Below are positions 51,433 through 59,297 of a stretch of DNA of 64,000 bases, in pieces. How positions within the stretch are numbered: position 1 is the stretch's first letter; each line of letters opens with the position of its first letter. The notes beneath the pieces are model-generated. The model was not told where the DNA came from. It saw only the letters and a program-made list of their open reading frames with translations, and did no database searches. The position numbers were made by a program, and so were the translations under genes. This DNA is from JAEUJM01 sp964635055 (GTDB taxonomy: Bacteria > Actinomycetota > Acidimicrobiia > Acidimicrobiales > DATDAH01). The DNA lies in contig CAZWMT010000010.1 of NCBI GenBank assembly GCA_964635055.1, forward strand, positions 1 through 64,000, in the 5' to 3' direction.

Positions 51433-53076
51433 TCAGGCCCGGCTGGTGACGAACTTGACGGTGTCCTTCTTGGTCGGGTCGGTGTCGGACTTGGCGGTCA
51501 GCCTGGCGCTGAGGCTCGAGCCAGCCGGTGCGGAAGTCTTCACCTTGACCGTCACCGTCACCGACACGCTGGCTCCCGGCGCGAGCGACGGGGTGAGGTA
51601 GGTGCCGGTCACGACGGCGGACGTGACGTTGGTGCCGCCGACGGTGTAGCTCACCCGGAAGTGGGTGGTGGAGGTGGTGCCTCTCAGGCGGAGCACGTCG
51701 GTCGCCTCGCTGTCGTTCTGGACCTTCACGGTGTAGGTGACTGTCGAGCCGCGGGGGGCCGAGCCGTTACGGGTCTGGTCGATCCCGGTGGTGTTGTAGA
51801 CGTCGTTGCCGACGAAGGCGCCGGAGCCCTTCTTGATGCGGCCGTCGGGCCTCGGTGTGGCGACCGTGTAGGTATGGGTCACCTCGCCGACGTTGGTGGC
51901 CCGGTCCGTGGCGGTGACGGTGAAGGCGTGGTTCCCGTACCCGCTGGTGGGGACGAGGGCCCCGTCGGGGACCGTGCCGGAGCAGGAGCCGAGTCCCGAG
52001 CCTCCGGGCTCGTCGGTGCACGAGAAGTCGGCGACGACGGCCTGGCCTCGGGTGTACACCGCACCGTCGGCCGGGCTGACCAGCTCTGCGGTCGGGTCCG
52101 TCACGTCGCCGAAGCGCTGGACCCGGTTCGAGAACGTGTCGGCGGCGAAGACGTCGCCGGTGCGGGGGTCGACCGCGACGCCGCGCACCGGCCCGCCGAA
52201 CTGCCCGTCGCCCGTGCCCCCTGATCCCCACTGGGCGAGGAAGGTGCCTGTGGGGTTGAACTCCTGGATACGGGCGCGTCCGTCGTCGGTGACGTACACG
52301 TGGCGCGACCAGGGGTCGACGGCGACGTGCCACGTGTTGCCGAACTCGCCGGGACCGGTCCCCGGGCTGCCCCACTTCAGGATGAACTCGCCGGTCGAGG
52401 TGAACTTCTGCACCCGTTGGCTGTAGTCGGTGACGTACACGTCGCCCGTGTAAGGGTCGACCGCCGCGCCCCGCGGCGACCAGAACTCACCGTCGCCGGT
52501 GCCGTCGGAGCCCCACGCCGTGATGAAGGTGCCTGTGGCAGTGAACTTCTGGACCCGTCGGTTGCCGTAGTCGGGGACGTACACGTCACCGGTATCGGGG
52601 TCGACGGCCACACCCATGGGTGTGTTGAACTGGCCGGGCCCGGTCCCAAAGCTCCCCCAGGTGGTGAGGAAGGTCCCGGACGAGTCGAACTTCTGGATGC
52701 GGTGATTGATGGTGTCGGCAACGTAGACGTCACCGGACGAGGGGTCGACGGCCAAGCCGTACGGCTGGTCGAAGTACCCGGGATCGGTCCCGCCGCTGCC
52801 CCACGAGAAGAGGAAGGTGCCCGTGGCGGTGAACTTCTGGACCCGATCGTTGCGCTCGTCGAGCACGTACACGTCACCTGTCTCGGGATCGACCCCCACA
52901 TCGTCGGGGTGGTCCATCTGGCCTGCGCCCGTGCCGTAGCTGCCCCACGCCGTGATGAAGGTGGGCGGGTCGTCGGCCCCAGCCCGGCCGGTACCGACCG
53001 TCACCGAGAGCGTCGATGCCAACAACGTCAGCACCACGAACCGCACACCCCGCCGGAGCTTCGCGTTCGATCTCAT
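51433..53076 (-). CDS. Secreted six-bladed NHL protein with Ig-like and C-terminal module (NHL-5)
   Basis: 547 residues. Signal peptide RFVVLTLLASTLSVTVGTGRAGA. Six blades of a variant type carrying VAVDPxTGDVYVxD in each, closer to Vgb/SMP-30-like blades than the GNVYVAD blades of its neighbours. Ig-like domain (ADFSCTDEPGGSGLGSC) and the C-terminal module (RIKKGSGAFVGNDVYNTTG... DTVKFVTSRA) follow. The remnant just downstream at 51272 is the same blade type, so this gene was probably once longer or duplicated. Confidence 0.93.
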   Translation of the reverse strand: MRSNAKLRRGVRFVVLTLLASTLSVTVGTGRAGADDPPTFITAWGSYGTGAGQMDHPDDVGVDPETGDVYVLDERNDRVQKFTATGTFLFSWGSGGTDPGYFDQPYGLAVDPSSGDVYVADTINHRIQKFDSSGTFLTTWGSFGTGPGQFNTPMGVAVDPDTGDVYVPDYGNRRVQKFTATGTFITAWGSDGTGDGEFWSPRGAAVDPYTGDVYVTDYSQRVQKFTSTGEFILKWGSPGTGPGEFGNTWHVAVDPWSRHVYVTDDGRARIQEFNPTGTFLAQWGSGGTGDGQFGGPVRGVAVDPRTGDVFAADTFSNRVQRFGDVTDPTAELVSPADGAVYTRGQAVVADFSCTDEPGGSGLGSCSGTVPDGALVPTSGYGNHAFTVTATDRATNVGEVTHTYTVATPRPDGRIKKGSGAFVGNDVYNTTGIDQTRNGSAPRGSTVTYTVKVQNDSEATDVLRLRGTTSTTHFRVSYTVGGTNVTSAVVTGTYLTPSLAPGASVSVTVTVKVKTSAPAGSSLSARLTAKSDTDPTKKDTVKFVTSRA

Positions 53077-53082
53077 GACTCA

Positions 53083-53125
53083 CCGTCGCGCCGACGTACT
53101 CGACCAGTAAGTGCCGAAAGACCCG
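53083..53125 (-). promoter_or_regulatory. Shared-regulon promoter 7 (NHL-5)
   Basis: Minus strand: GGGTCTTTCGGCACT box, then CGACGG (53083-53088), offset 29; ATG 12 nt after the start of CGACGG. Confidence 0.7.
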
Positions 53126-53161
53126 GCACCGAACCACTTTGCGCGGGTCGACGGGGTTTGG

Positions 53162-53242
53162 TCAGGCCCGGCGGGTGATGGACCATGGGGAGAGGGCAGG
53201 GGTGGTGAACGTGGCGCTGATCACCTGCGCGGGCACCCCCAC
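53162..53242 (-). pseudogene. Collapsed NHL C-terminal module
   Basis: The frame reads QVISATFTTPALSP and then WSITRRA plus stop. Compare GTYTTPALAPG and KFVTRRA in intact modules: the roughly 35 residues between are deleted. It sits behind the NHL-5 promoter. Confidence 0.6.
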
Positions 53243-53286
53243 GTGCGCTGAGGGGCCGACGTTCGAGGCTCGGCGGCGGACGGACC

Positions 53287-54408
53287 TCAGCCCCGGCCGA
53301 GCCGGGTGACGGTGGCGTCCTCGACGTTCGCCACCCACACGGCGTCGTCCGACACCGCGACCCCCGTCGGGTCGGCGCCGACCCCGATCGTGTCGGTCAC
53401 CGTGGCTGTGTCGGGGTCGATCCGCACGACGGAGTCGGCGTCCCGGTCGGTGACCCACACGCTGTCGGGTGTCGCGGCCACGTACCAGAGCTGGCCGCCC
53501 GCGTCGATCGTGTCGGTCACCTCGACGGTGCCGGGGTCGATCCGGACGACCCGGCCGTCCTGCAGGGCCACCCAGACGGCGTCCTGTGTGGCACCGATCC
53601 CCCAGGAGCCGGCGGCGACCTGGACCGTGTCGGTGACCGCCACGGTGTCCGGGTCGACCCTCGACACGGTGTCGTCACCGAGACTCGTCACCCAGACAGC
53701 GTCCTCGGTCGCGGCCACGCCCGTCGGGTCGCCGCCGACCTCGACGGCGCCCGTGACCTCGCCGGAGTCCGGGTCGATCCGCATCACGGTGTCGTTCGTG
53801 CGGTCGGTGACCCAGACCGCGTCCTCCGACGCCGCGATCCCGGACGGCTGCCCGTCGACCTCGATGACGTCGACCACCGCCTCCTGGACGGGGTCGACCC
53901 GCGAGATGCTGCCGCCCTCGCTGGCGACCCACACCGAGCCGTCGGACACCGCCGCCCCGCGCGGGGTGCTGTCGACGTCGATGCTGGCGGTCAACGTGCC
54001 GTCCTCGGGGTCGAGGCGGAACAGCGAGCCCTCGTTCAGGTCGGTGACCCACACGGCGTCGTCCGACAGCGCCACCGCCCACGGTCCGCCGCCGACCGAG
54101 ACGGTGTCGGTGACGGCCGCGTCCTCCACGAGCGCCTCGTCGTCGCTGCGCATCAGCACGACGACGAGCAGGGCGATGGCCACCGCGCCGGCGGCCGCGC
54201 CGATCCCGACCAGCCACGGGAGCCACCGTCGAGGACGGGTCGGCGAGGCCGGTGCCGGCACCCCCACGGGTGGGGCGGCGGGGCCACCCGTTAGGGGTCG
54301 CTGCCGATCTCGCCACCGTCGCTCACCAGCTCGGTCCATCCGGTCCCGTCGTGGTACCGGTAGTCGTGACGCTCGAACGGATCGGGCCTGCCAGCCCGCC
54401 TCGCTCAT
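53287..54408 (-). CDS. Membrane-anchored seven-bladed Vgb/YVTN-like propeller
   Basis: 373 residues. One membrane helix at about residues 65-85 (LPWLVGIGAAAGAVAIALLVVVLM) follows a Pro-rich linker; the rest is extracytoplasmic. Seven blades of about 40 residues carry GxxxAVAxSDDAVWVTDxxxxxVxRIDPDTxxVTxTIxVG, as in virginiamycin-B-lyase-like propellers. The catalytic His/Glu set of Vgb is not evident, so a sensing or binding role is likelier. The first 40 residues look out of frame: a +1 reading gives a DUF2510 motif (see findings). Shares the promoter family of the NHL genes, here with a leader and GGAAGGGAA ribosome site. Confidence 0.85.
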   Translation of the reverse strand: MSEAGWQARSVRASRLPVPRRDRMDRAGERRWRDRQRPLTGGPAAPPVGVPAPASPTRPRRWLPWLVGIGAAAGAVAIALLVVVLMRSDDEALVEDAAVTDTVSVGGGPWAVALSDDAVWVTDLNEGSLFRLDPEDGTLTASIDVDSTPRGAAVSDGSVWVASEGGSISRVDPVQEAVVDVIEVDGQPSGIAASEDAVWVTDRTNDTVMRIDPDSGEVTGAVEVGGDPTGVAATEDAVWVTSLGDDTVSRVDPDTVAVTDTVQVAAGSWGIGATQDAVWVALQDGRVVRIDPGTVEVTDTIDAGGQLWYVAATPDSVWVTDRDADSVVRIDPDTATVTDTIGVGADPTGVAVSDDAVWVANVEDATVTRLGRG

Positions 54409-54434
54409 GGGACGTCACTTCCCTTCCTCGACGA

Positions 54435-54478
54435 GCGTCGCGCCGCCCCCGTGCCGACCCAAGAGGCGAAGGGCCCGA
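54435..54478 (-). promoter_or_regulatory. Shared-regulon promoter 8 (Vgb-like gene)
   Basis: Minus strand: GGGCCCTTCGCCTCT box, then CGACGC (54435-54440), offset 29. The leader to ATG 54408 is 26 nt. Confidence 0.7.
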
Positions 54479-54492
54479 GCGTGCGCCGCGTG

Positions 54493-54536
54493 GGGTGACT
54501 TTCGGCCCTGGCCGGCCAGGGGGACGGGGACGACCC
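54493..54536 (+). promoter_or_regulatory. Shared-regulon promoter 9 (DUF2510 gene)
   Basis: GGTGACTTTCGGCCCT box, then CGACCC at 54531, offset 29. It lies back to back with promoter 8 and points the other way. Confidence 0.7.
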
Positions 54537-54587
54537 TGGAGATACCGAGACGCGCCCGTCGAGGCGCCGACACAGAGGGAGGCCGCC

Positions 54588-54821
54588 ATGGTTCCCACGA
54601 CGCAGGTCAGGCCTGGCCCCGTCGTCGCAGGTGCGGGCTGGTTCGACGACCCCGAGCGGCCCGGGCAGAAGCGCTACTGGGACGGCTCGCGCTGGACCGA
54701 GCGCCGGGTCCCGGCCCCGCCGGTCGCGCCCCGGTCCCGCGTCACGCCGGCGCCGGCGGCCGGTTGGTACGACGACCCGACGGCGCCCGGGACCTGGCGC
54801 TACTGGGACGGCGCCGCGTAG
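54588..54821 (+). CDS. Short protein with two DUF2510 motifs, truncated
   Basis: 77 residues from ATG 54588 with GAGGGAGG upstream. Two copies of the DUF2510 signature: AGWFDDPERPGQKRYWDGSRWTERR and AGWYDDPTAPGTWRYWDG. The second is cut by a TAG right after WDGAA, before the expected W-T. DUF2510 usually precedes a membrane segment in actinobacterial surface proteins; none is left here. The downstream bases (54822-54880, minus strand) weakly resemble an NHL blade end (GAGNGEFYA), so a rearrangement probably fused two broken genes. Confidence 0.7.
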   Translation: MVPTTQVRPGPVVAGAGWFDDPERPGQKRYWDGSRWTERRVPAPPVAPRSRVTPAPAAGWYDDPTAPGTWRYWDGAA

Positions 54822-54916
54822 AACTCGCCGTTGCCGGCCCCGCGTGTCGCGCCGGGCCCTTCGAACCGGTAGAGCCCAAGGTCACCCACCGGTCACCCCT
54901 CACGTGCGGGCGCCGC

Positions 54917-55894
54917 TCAGAGCAGGACCTGCACGAACCCGAAGTAGATGAGGATCGACAGCAGGTCCTGGACCACGGTCGCCAGGGGACCGCTGCCGAA
55001 GGCCGGATCGGCACCCCGCTTGGTGAACGCCCACGGCAGCAACAGCGCCACGGCCGACGCCGTGCAGCAGGCGGCGAACAGCGAGAGCGCGACGACGAGC
55101 GCCACCTGCACGTCGCCCCAGACCAGCACCGCGAAGGGGAAGAAGACCAGCGAGAGGATCGTTCCGACGAGCGCGCCGGTCGCCACCTCGAGGCCGACGA
55201 CGCCCCGCACCGGCACGCCCAGGCTGAGCCCCCGCACGGTCAGCGTCTCGGTCTGGGTGCCCACCGCGTCGGCGAGGTAGACGATGCCGGGGATGAAGAA
55301 GGCGATCAGCACCTGTTCGGACAGCTGCTCCTCGAACGACCCGACGATCAGCGCCGAAGCCATCGCGCCGACGAGGCCGACGAGCAGCCACGGCAGGCGG
55401 TGCCACAGGCGGCTCCGCACCGGCTCCTCGCTGGCGTGGCGGGCCCGTTGTGCCCCGTGCAGGAAGCCGCCCAGTCGGGCGAGGTCGCGGTCGTGGTTCG
55501 CCAGCAGGGCCGCCAGCAGTCGGTAGGGCGGGATCACCCCGACGAAGCGGCCGGTCTCGTCCACGACCGCGAGGCTGGCCTCGCGCCGTCGGACCATCCG
55601 CCAGGCCGTCGCCTCTTGATCGGCGCCGGGGCCGATGCAGGGTGGGTCGGCGTCCATGATGTCGGCGATGACGACCTCTGCGCCGGCGGCGGTCAGGTGC
55701 TCGATCGTGACCAGGCCGACCAGGATCCCCGACTCGCAGACGGCCAGGTCGTCCACCTCGTCGAACCCGTGGCCCTCCAGGCCCCGTCGAACATCGCCCA
55801 CCCGTTGCTCAGGCCGGACGACGGGCACGTTGGCCGTGACCAGATCGTCGATGGTGCCCAACACCGGCGCCGAGGGAGCGGGAGCAGGTTCCAT
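54917..55894 (-). CDS. MgtE-like magnesium transporter (CBS + integral domain)
   Basis: 325 residues from ATG 55894 (55951 is the alternative). CBS pair at about 15-145: ANVPVVRPEQRVGDVRRGL, VGLVTIEHLT, ADPPCIGPGADQEATAWRM and RFVGVIPPYRLLAALL. The membrane domain has about five helices with GSFEEQL, the pore-type FFIPGIVYLADAVGTQTET and the family end DPAFGSGPLATVVQDLLSILIYFGF. It should pass Mg2+ (or Co2+) inward, gated by the CBS domains. The N-terminal MgtE_N domain is missing, so gating may differ from classical MgtE. Confidence 0.9.
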   Translation of the reverse strand: MEPAPAPSAPVLGTIDDLVTANVPVVRPEQRVGDVRRGLEGHGFDEVDDLAVCESGILVGLVTIEHLTAAGAEVVIADIMDADPPCIGPGADQEATAWRMVRRREASLAVVDETGRFVGVIPPYRLLAALLANHDRDLARLGGFLHGAQRARHASEEPVRSRLWHRLPWLLVGLVGAMASALIVGSFEEQLSEQVLIAFFIPGIVYLADAVGTQTETLTVRGLSLGVPVRGVVGLEVATGALVGTILSLVFFPFAVLVWGDVQVALVVALSLFAACCTASAVALLLPWAFTKRGADPAFGSGPLATVVQDLLSILIYFGFVQVLL

Positions 55895-56013
55895 CCCGAC
55901 AGCATCACACCCGTCGCGTGGGATCGATGGTGGTCCGCCGCCGACGCTCACCTGCGGACCCCCTGATTCGTCTGTGTTGATTGGATTCGGTTCAGGGCCC
56001 CTCAGGGAGCCGT

Positions 56014-57390
56014 TCAGGCCCGGCGGGTGACGAACTTGACCGTGTCCTTGTAGGTCGTGTCGGTGTTGGACTTGGCGGTCAGTGCGCCGGTGAGGCTGGC
56101 GCCGGCGGGGGCGGTGCTCTTGACCTTGACCACGACCCTCACGGTGAAGGTGGCGCCGGGTGCGAGCTCGGGTGTGGTGTAGGTGCCGGCGACGATGGCC
56201 GGGGTGATGTCGGCACCGCCGGCGGTGTAGGTGACCTTGAAGCGGGTGTTCGAGGCGGCGCCTTTGAGGCGGAGGGTGTCGGCCACCAGGGCGTCGTTCT
56301 GGACCTTGATGGTGTAGGTGACGGAGCTGCCGCGGGGTGCGACCCCGGTGCGCGTCTGTCCGAGGCCGGTGGTGTTGTAGACGTCGTTGCCGACGAAGGC
56401 GCCCGTGCCCTTCTTGATGCGGGCGTCGGGCTGGGGCGCCGGCGGCGCCGGCGGGGCGAACACCTGCACCCGGTGGTTGTCGGTGTCGGCGACGTAGATC
56501 TGACCGTCCTCACTGACCGCTATGCCGTAGGGGTACCGGACCTGGCCGTCGGCGCTCCCGTAGCTGCCCCAGGTGGCGAGGTGGGTGCCAGTCGACGTGA
56601 ACTCCTGCATGCGGTTGTTGTTGCCGTCGGTGACGTAGACGTTGCCGTCCGTGTCGAGGGCGATCCCGTACGGGAAGTTGAACTGCCCGTCGGCGTTGCC
56701 GTTACCGCCCCACGACCGGACGAACGCCCCCGCGGGGTCGAGCTGTTCGATGCGGTGGTTGTCGCCGTCGGCGATGTAGAGATTGCCGCTTCCGTCGACG
56801 ACCAGGCCGTTGGGGTCCACGAACTGCCCGTCACCCGTTCCGTAGCCTCCCCAGCTGGCCAGGAGCGTTCCGGTCGCCGTGAACTTCTGGACCCGGTCGC
56901 TGCCGTGGTCGGCCACGTAGACGTTGCCGTCGCCGTCGGTCGCGACGCCGGTCGGGCTGCTGAAGCCACTCCACGTGGTGAGGAACACGCCGGCTGCGGT
57001 GAACTTCTGGATGCGGTGGCCCGAGTACTCGGTGACATAGACGTTGCCGTCGCCGTCGACGGCCACTCCGATCGGATCGTTGAACTGACCTGTGGCGGAC
57101 CCGGTCGTGCCCCATTGGGTGACGAAGGTGCCGTCGGCGTCGAACCTCTGGATGCGGTCGTTGCCCTGGTCGACGACGTAGACGTTGCCGTCACCGTCGA
57201 CGGCGGTTCCCATCGGGAAGGCGAACTCCCCTTGCCCCGTCCCGTTGGTGCCCCACGAGGTGACGAAGACCGGCGGTGCCTCGGTCGAGCCCGCCGGACC
57301 GGTGCCGGTCGCCAGCGCCAGCATCGAGGCGAACAGGGCGAGCACGACGAGGCTGGTTGCGGTGGAGTGGAGACGTCGGTTGCTGCCCAT
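56014..57390 (-). CDS. Secreted six-bladed NHL protein with C-terminal module (NHL-6)
   Basis: 458 residues from ATG 57390; the frame extends to 58047 as a shadow of the PemK-like gene. Signal peptide TSLVVLALFASMLALATGTGPAG. Six blades, the third shorter (LTTWSGFSSPTGVATDGDGN). No Ig-like domain; after APPAPPAPQPDA the C-terminal module (RIKKGTGAFVGNDVYNTTG... DTVKFVTRRA) follows directly. The ATG comes 13 nt after CGACGG. Extracellular binding role inferred from the family. Confidence 0.93.
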   Translation of the reverse strand: MGSNRRLHSTATSLVVLALFASMLALATGTGPAGSTEAPPVFVTSWGTNGTGQGEFAFPMGTAVDGDGNVYVVDQGNDRIQRFDADGTFVTQWGTTGSATGQFNDPIGVAVDGDGNVYVTEYSGHRIQKFTAAGVFLTTWSGFSSPTGVATDGDGNVYVADHGSDRVQKFTATGTLLASWGGYGTGDGQFVDPNGLVVDGSGNLYIADGDNHRIEQLDPAGAFVRSWGGNGNADGQFNFPYGIALDTDGNVYVTDGNNNRMQEFTSTGTHLATWGSYGSADGQVRYPYGIAVSEDGQIYVADTDNHRVQVFAPPAPPAPQPDARIKKGTGAFVGNDVYNTTGLGQTRTGVAPRGSSVTYTIKVQNDALVADTLRLKGAASNTRFKVTYTAGGADITPAIVAGTYTTPELAPGATFTVRVVVKVKSTAPAGASLTGALTAKSNTDTTYKDTVKFVTRRA

Positions 57391-57397
57391 GGCCCGA

Positions 57398-57441
57398 CCG
57401 TCGCGCCGAGCCATGGGGTGGGGTAGAGCCGATGGTCCTCC
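57398..57441 (-). promoter_or_regulatory. Shared-regulon promoter 10 (NHL-6)
   Basis: Minus strand: AGGACCATCGGCTCT box, then CGACGG (57398-57403), offset 29; 13 nt from CGACGG to the ATG. Confidence 0.75.
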
Positions 57442-57454
57442 GGACCCGTGCGGG

Positions 57455-57497
57455 AGGTCCTTCGGCTCTGTTCGGCCGCCGGCGATCGGCGCGACGG
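57455..57497 (+). promoter_or_regulatory. Shared-regulon promoter 11 (PemK-like gene)
   Basis: AGGTCCTTCGGCTCT box, then CGACGG at 57492, offset 30; ATG 13 nt after the start of CGACGG. Divergent from promoter 10, only 13 bp between the boxes. Confidence 0.75.
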
Positions 57498-57504
57498 TCC
57501 CCCC

Positions 57505-58077
57505 ATGGAGAGAGTGGGCGATCGAACGGGTGCGATCCGTCGCGCCGGTGGTGCCGAGCGGGTGCACCGGCGGCGGCGGGCGCTGCGGGACCACCGGACC
57601 CGCCGTCGCGGGGAGGCGGCGCATCGGCTCCTGCGCCGCCAGGAGGAGCTCGACCGGGCGATGCGCGGCGTCCGCCACGTCCATCCGCACGGCCTGGCCG
57701 TCGGCGACGTGGTCTGGGCGAGGGTCCCGTTCGAGGAGCGGCCCGACTACAAGCTGCGACCGGTCGTGGTGCTGTCCGCGACGTACCACGACGTCGTCGC
57801 GCTGCGGTGCACCACGAAGGTCGAGCGCGGCCTCGACCTCGGTCACGTCGCGCTGTCCGATCTCGACGCCGCGGGCCTGAGCGAGCCGACGGTGGTCGAC
57901 CCCGTCGGCGCGGTCGTCATCGCCGACGTGGACCTCCTCGACCGCACCGGTCGGTGCAGTGAGGCGGACTGGTCGGCCATCACCGAAGCACGCGAGCGCG
58001 TCGTCGCCTCGCCGGGGCGGCGCGCGGGGCGCGGCGCGCGGCGCCACCCGGGCGCCGGCCGACCGGGTCCCGGGTGA
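57505..58077 (+). CDS. PemK/MazF-like protein
   Basis: 190 residues from ATG 57505. An Arg-rich N-terminal 65 residues precede a PemK/MazF-fold core: GLAVGDVVWARVPFEERPDYKLRPVVVLSATYHDVVALRCTTKVE, with the RPVVVLS strand typical of the family, then VTSR-like CTTK and the closing PTVVDPVGAVVIADVDLLDRTG. Arg-rich tail. MazF-type proteins cut RNA; whether this one does is open, and no antitoxin gene lies next to it. It uses the NHL-family promoter. Its stop abuts the stop of the convergent lipase gene with no spacer. Confidence 0.7.
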   Translation: MERVGDRTGAIRRAGGAERVHRRRRALRDHRTRRRGEAAHRLLRRQEELDRAMRGVRHVHPHGLAVGDVVWARVPFEERPDYKLRPVVVLSATYHDVVALRCTTKVERGLDLGHVALSDLDAAGLSEPTVVDPVGAVVIADVDLLDRTGRCSEADWSAITEARERVVASPGRRAGRGARRHPGAGRPGPG

Positions 58078-59175
58078 TCAGTCCCACCAGTTACTGATCA
58101 GGTCGTAGACCTCGGCGCGGTTGGCCAGGGCGACGTGGCTGATCCGGCGGCATCGCCGGACGGTCGCGTGCGGGAGCAGGGGCGGGGCCTCGTCGCCGAG
58201 GTGCCCGGCGGCGCTCGGAGCGGTCACCAGGGCGTCGCCGAGCAGCCGGTTCACCGGGTGGGACGGGTGGTCGGGGCCGTCGTCCTCGGTCACGAGCGAG
58301 CCGGCGACGGCGAGGATCCGGGCGTGGGCGGGCACCCGGACGGGGTGGAGGAGCGGGCGGCTCCTGTCGTCGGGGTCGCGCTCGAGCCAGTCGTCGTCGA
58401 GCACCGCGCCCCACCGGAGATCCTTGATGCCGTCGCTGCGGTGGTCGAGGCCGGCGCCGAGGAGCCGGGTGACCGGCGTCGGGATGGCCCACAGCATCGA
58501 ACTGGTGAGGTGGGCGACCACCTCGAGGTTGGCGCCGGTGTTGGGCGCGCCGAGTAGCACCAGGCGACGCACCTTGGCGGTCCACGGCCCGCGGCGGCGG
58601 GCCCGATCGCTCAGGCGGGCGCCGTGGCCCCCGTAGTGGCAGGCGCTGCGCACCACGAGGCCACCCATGCTGTGGCCGATGAGGCTGACCTCGCGTATCC
58701 GCACCGGCCAGTGCCGCACGAGCTCCTGGAGCCGGTGGGCGAGGTCCCGGCCGTTGGTGGAGATGTGGCGCCCGGTGTTGTACCGGACGTACACCGGGGT
58801 GACGCCGCGGTCGCGAGCCAGGAGCTCGCCGTAGGTCACGTCTGGTTCCCCGGGGAACGCCCAGACCCGCTCCGAGGACATCAGGCCGTGGACGAGCACG
58901 CACAGCCGGTCGCCGGCGTCGGGCAGCCGCTCGCGGAGGTCGGCGGGGTCCAGGGGCAGCTCGTCGCCCGCCGCGGTCCGGAACGTCAGCGGCAGGGCCA
59001 GGGACGACCCCTGGTGGGCGAGCCGGTCGCCGATCACCCCGTCGAGCGCGCCCCAGGCGTCGACGCCGCGGCCGGGGAGGGCTCGCAGGAGCGGCCCGAC
59101 GCGGTCGAGCACCCCGGCGGCCGGCAGCGGCGCGTCCTCGGGCGCCGGCGGCTCGGCGCGCTGGGGTCCCGCCAT
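58078..59175 (-). CDS. Alpha/beta hydrolase, lipase/PGAP1-like
   Basis: 365 residues. Core segments: LCVLVHGLMSSERVW (oxyanion loop), SLIGHSMGGLVVRSACHYGG (nucleophile Ser), RRLVLLGAPNTGANLEVVAHL, and the final RISHVALANRAEVYDLI with the His. These fit triacylglycerol-lipase/PGAP1-like esterases acting on lipids or acyl esters. No signal peptide. It ends base to base with the PemK-like gene and is divergent from NHL-7. A cytosolic esterase is the safest reading. Confidence 0.88.
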   Translation of the reverse strand: MAGPQRAEPPAPEDAPLPAAGVLDRVGPLLRALPGRGVDAWGALDGVIGDRLAHQGSSLALPLTFRTAAGDELPLDPADLRERLPDAGDRLCVLVHGLMSSERVWAFPGEPDVTYGELLARDRGVTPVYVRYNTGRHISTNGRDLAHRLQELVRHWPVRIREVSLIGHSMGGLVVRSACHYGGHGARLSDRARRRGPWTAKVRRLVLLGAPNTGANLEVVAHLTSSMLWAIPTPVTRLLGAGLDHRSDGIKDLRWGAVLDDDWLERDPDDRSRPLLHPVRVPAHARILAVAGSLVTEDDGPDHPSHPVNRLLGDALVTAPSAAGHLGDEAPPLLPHATVRRCRRISHVALANRAEVYDLISNWWD

Positions 59176-59227
59176 CGAAGGCGAGCGTACCGACCCCTTC
59201 CCGGATGGGAGGCCGCGGACGGTAGGC

Positions 59228-59269
59228 CGGGACCATCGCCTCTGGGCGGGGGGTCGCCGGGGCGCGACG
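59228..59269 (+). promoter_or_regulatory. Shared-regulon promoter 12 (NHL-7)
   Basis: GGGACCATCGCCTCT box, then CGACGC at 59264, offset 29. A 28-nt leader with GAGGGAGGTG leads to the ATG at 59298. Confidence 0.7.
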
Positions 59270-59297
59270 CTCGGGGTGAACCCGAGGGAGGTGCGTC

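Noticed and set aside
54822..54880. NHL blade remnant after the DUF2510 gene
   Set aside because: GAGNGEFYA is suggestive, but too short to list as a pseudogene.
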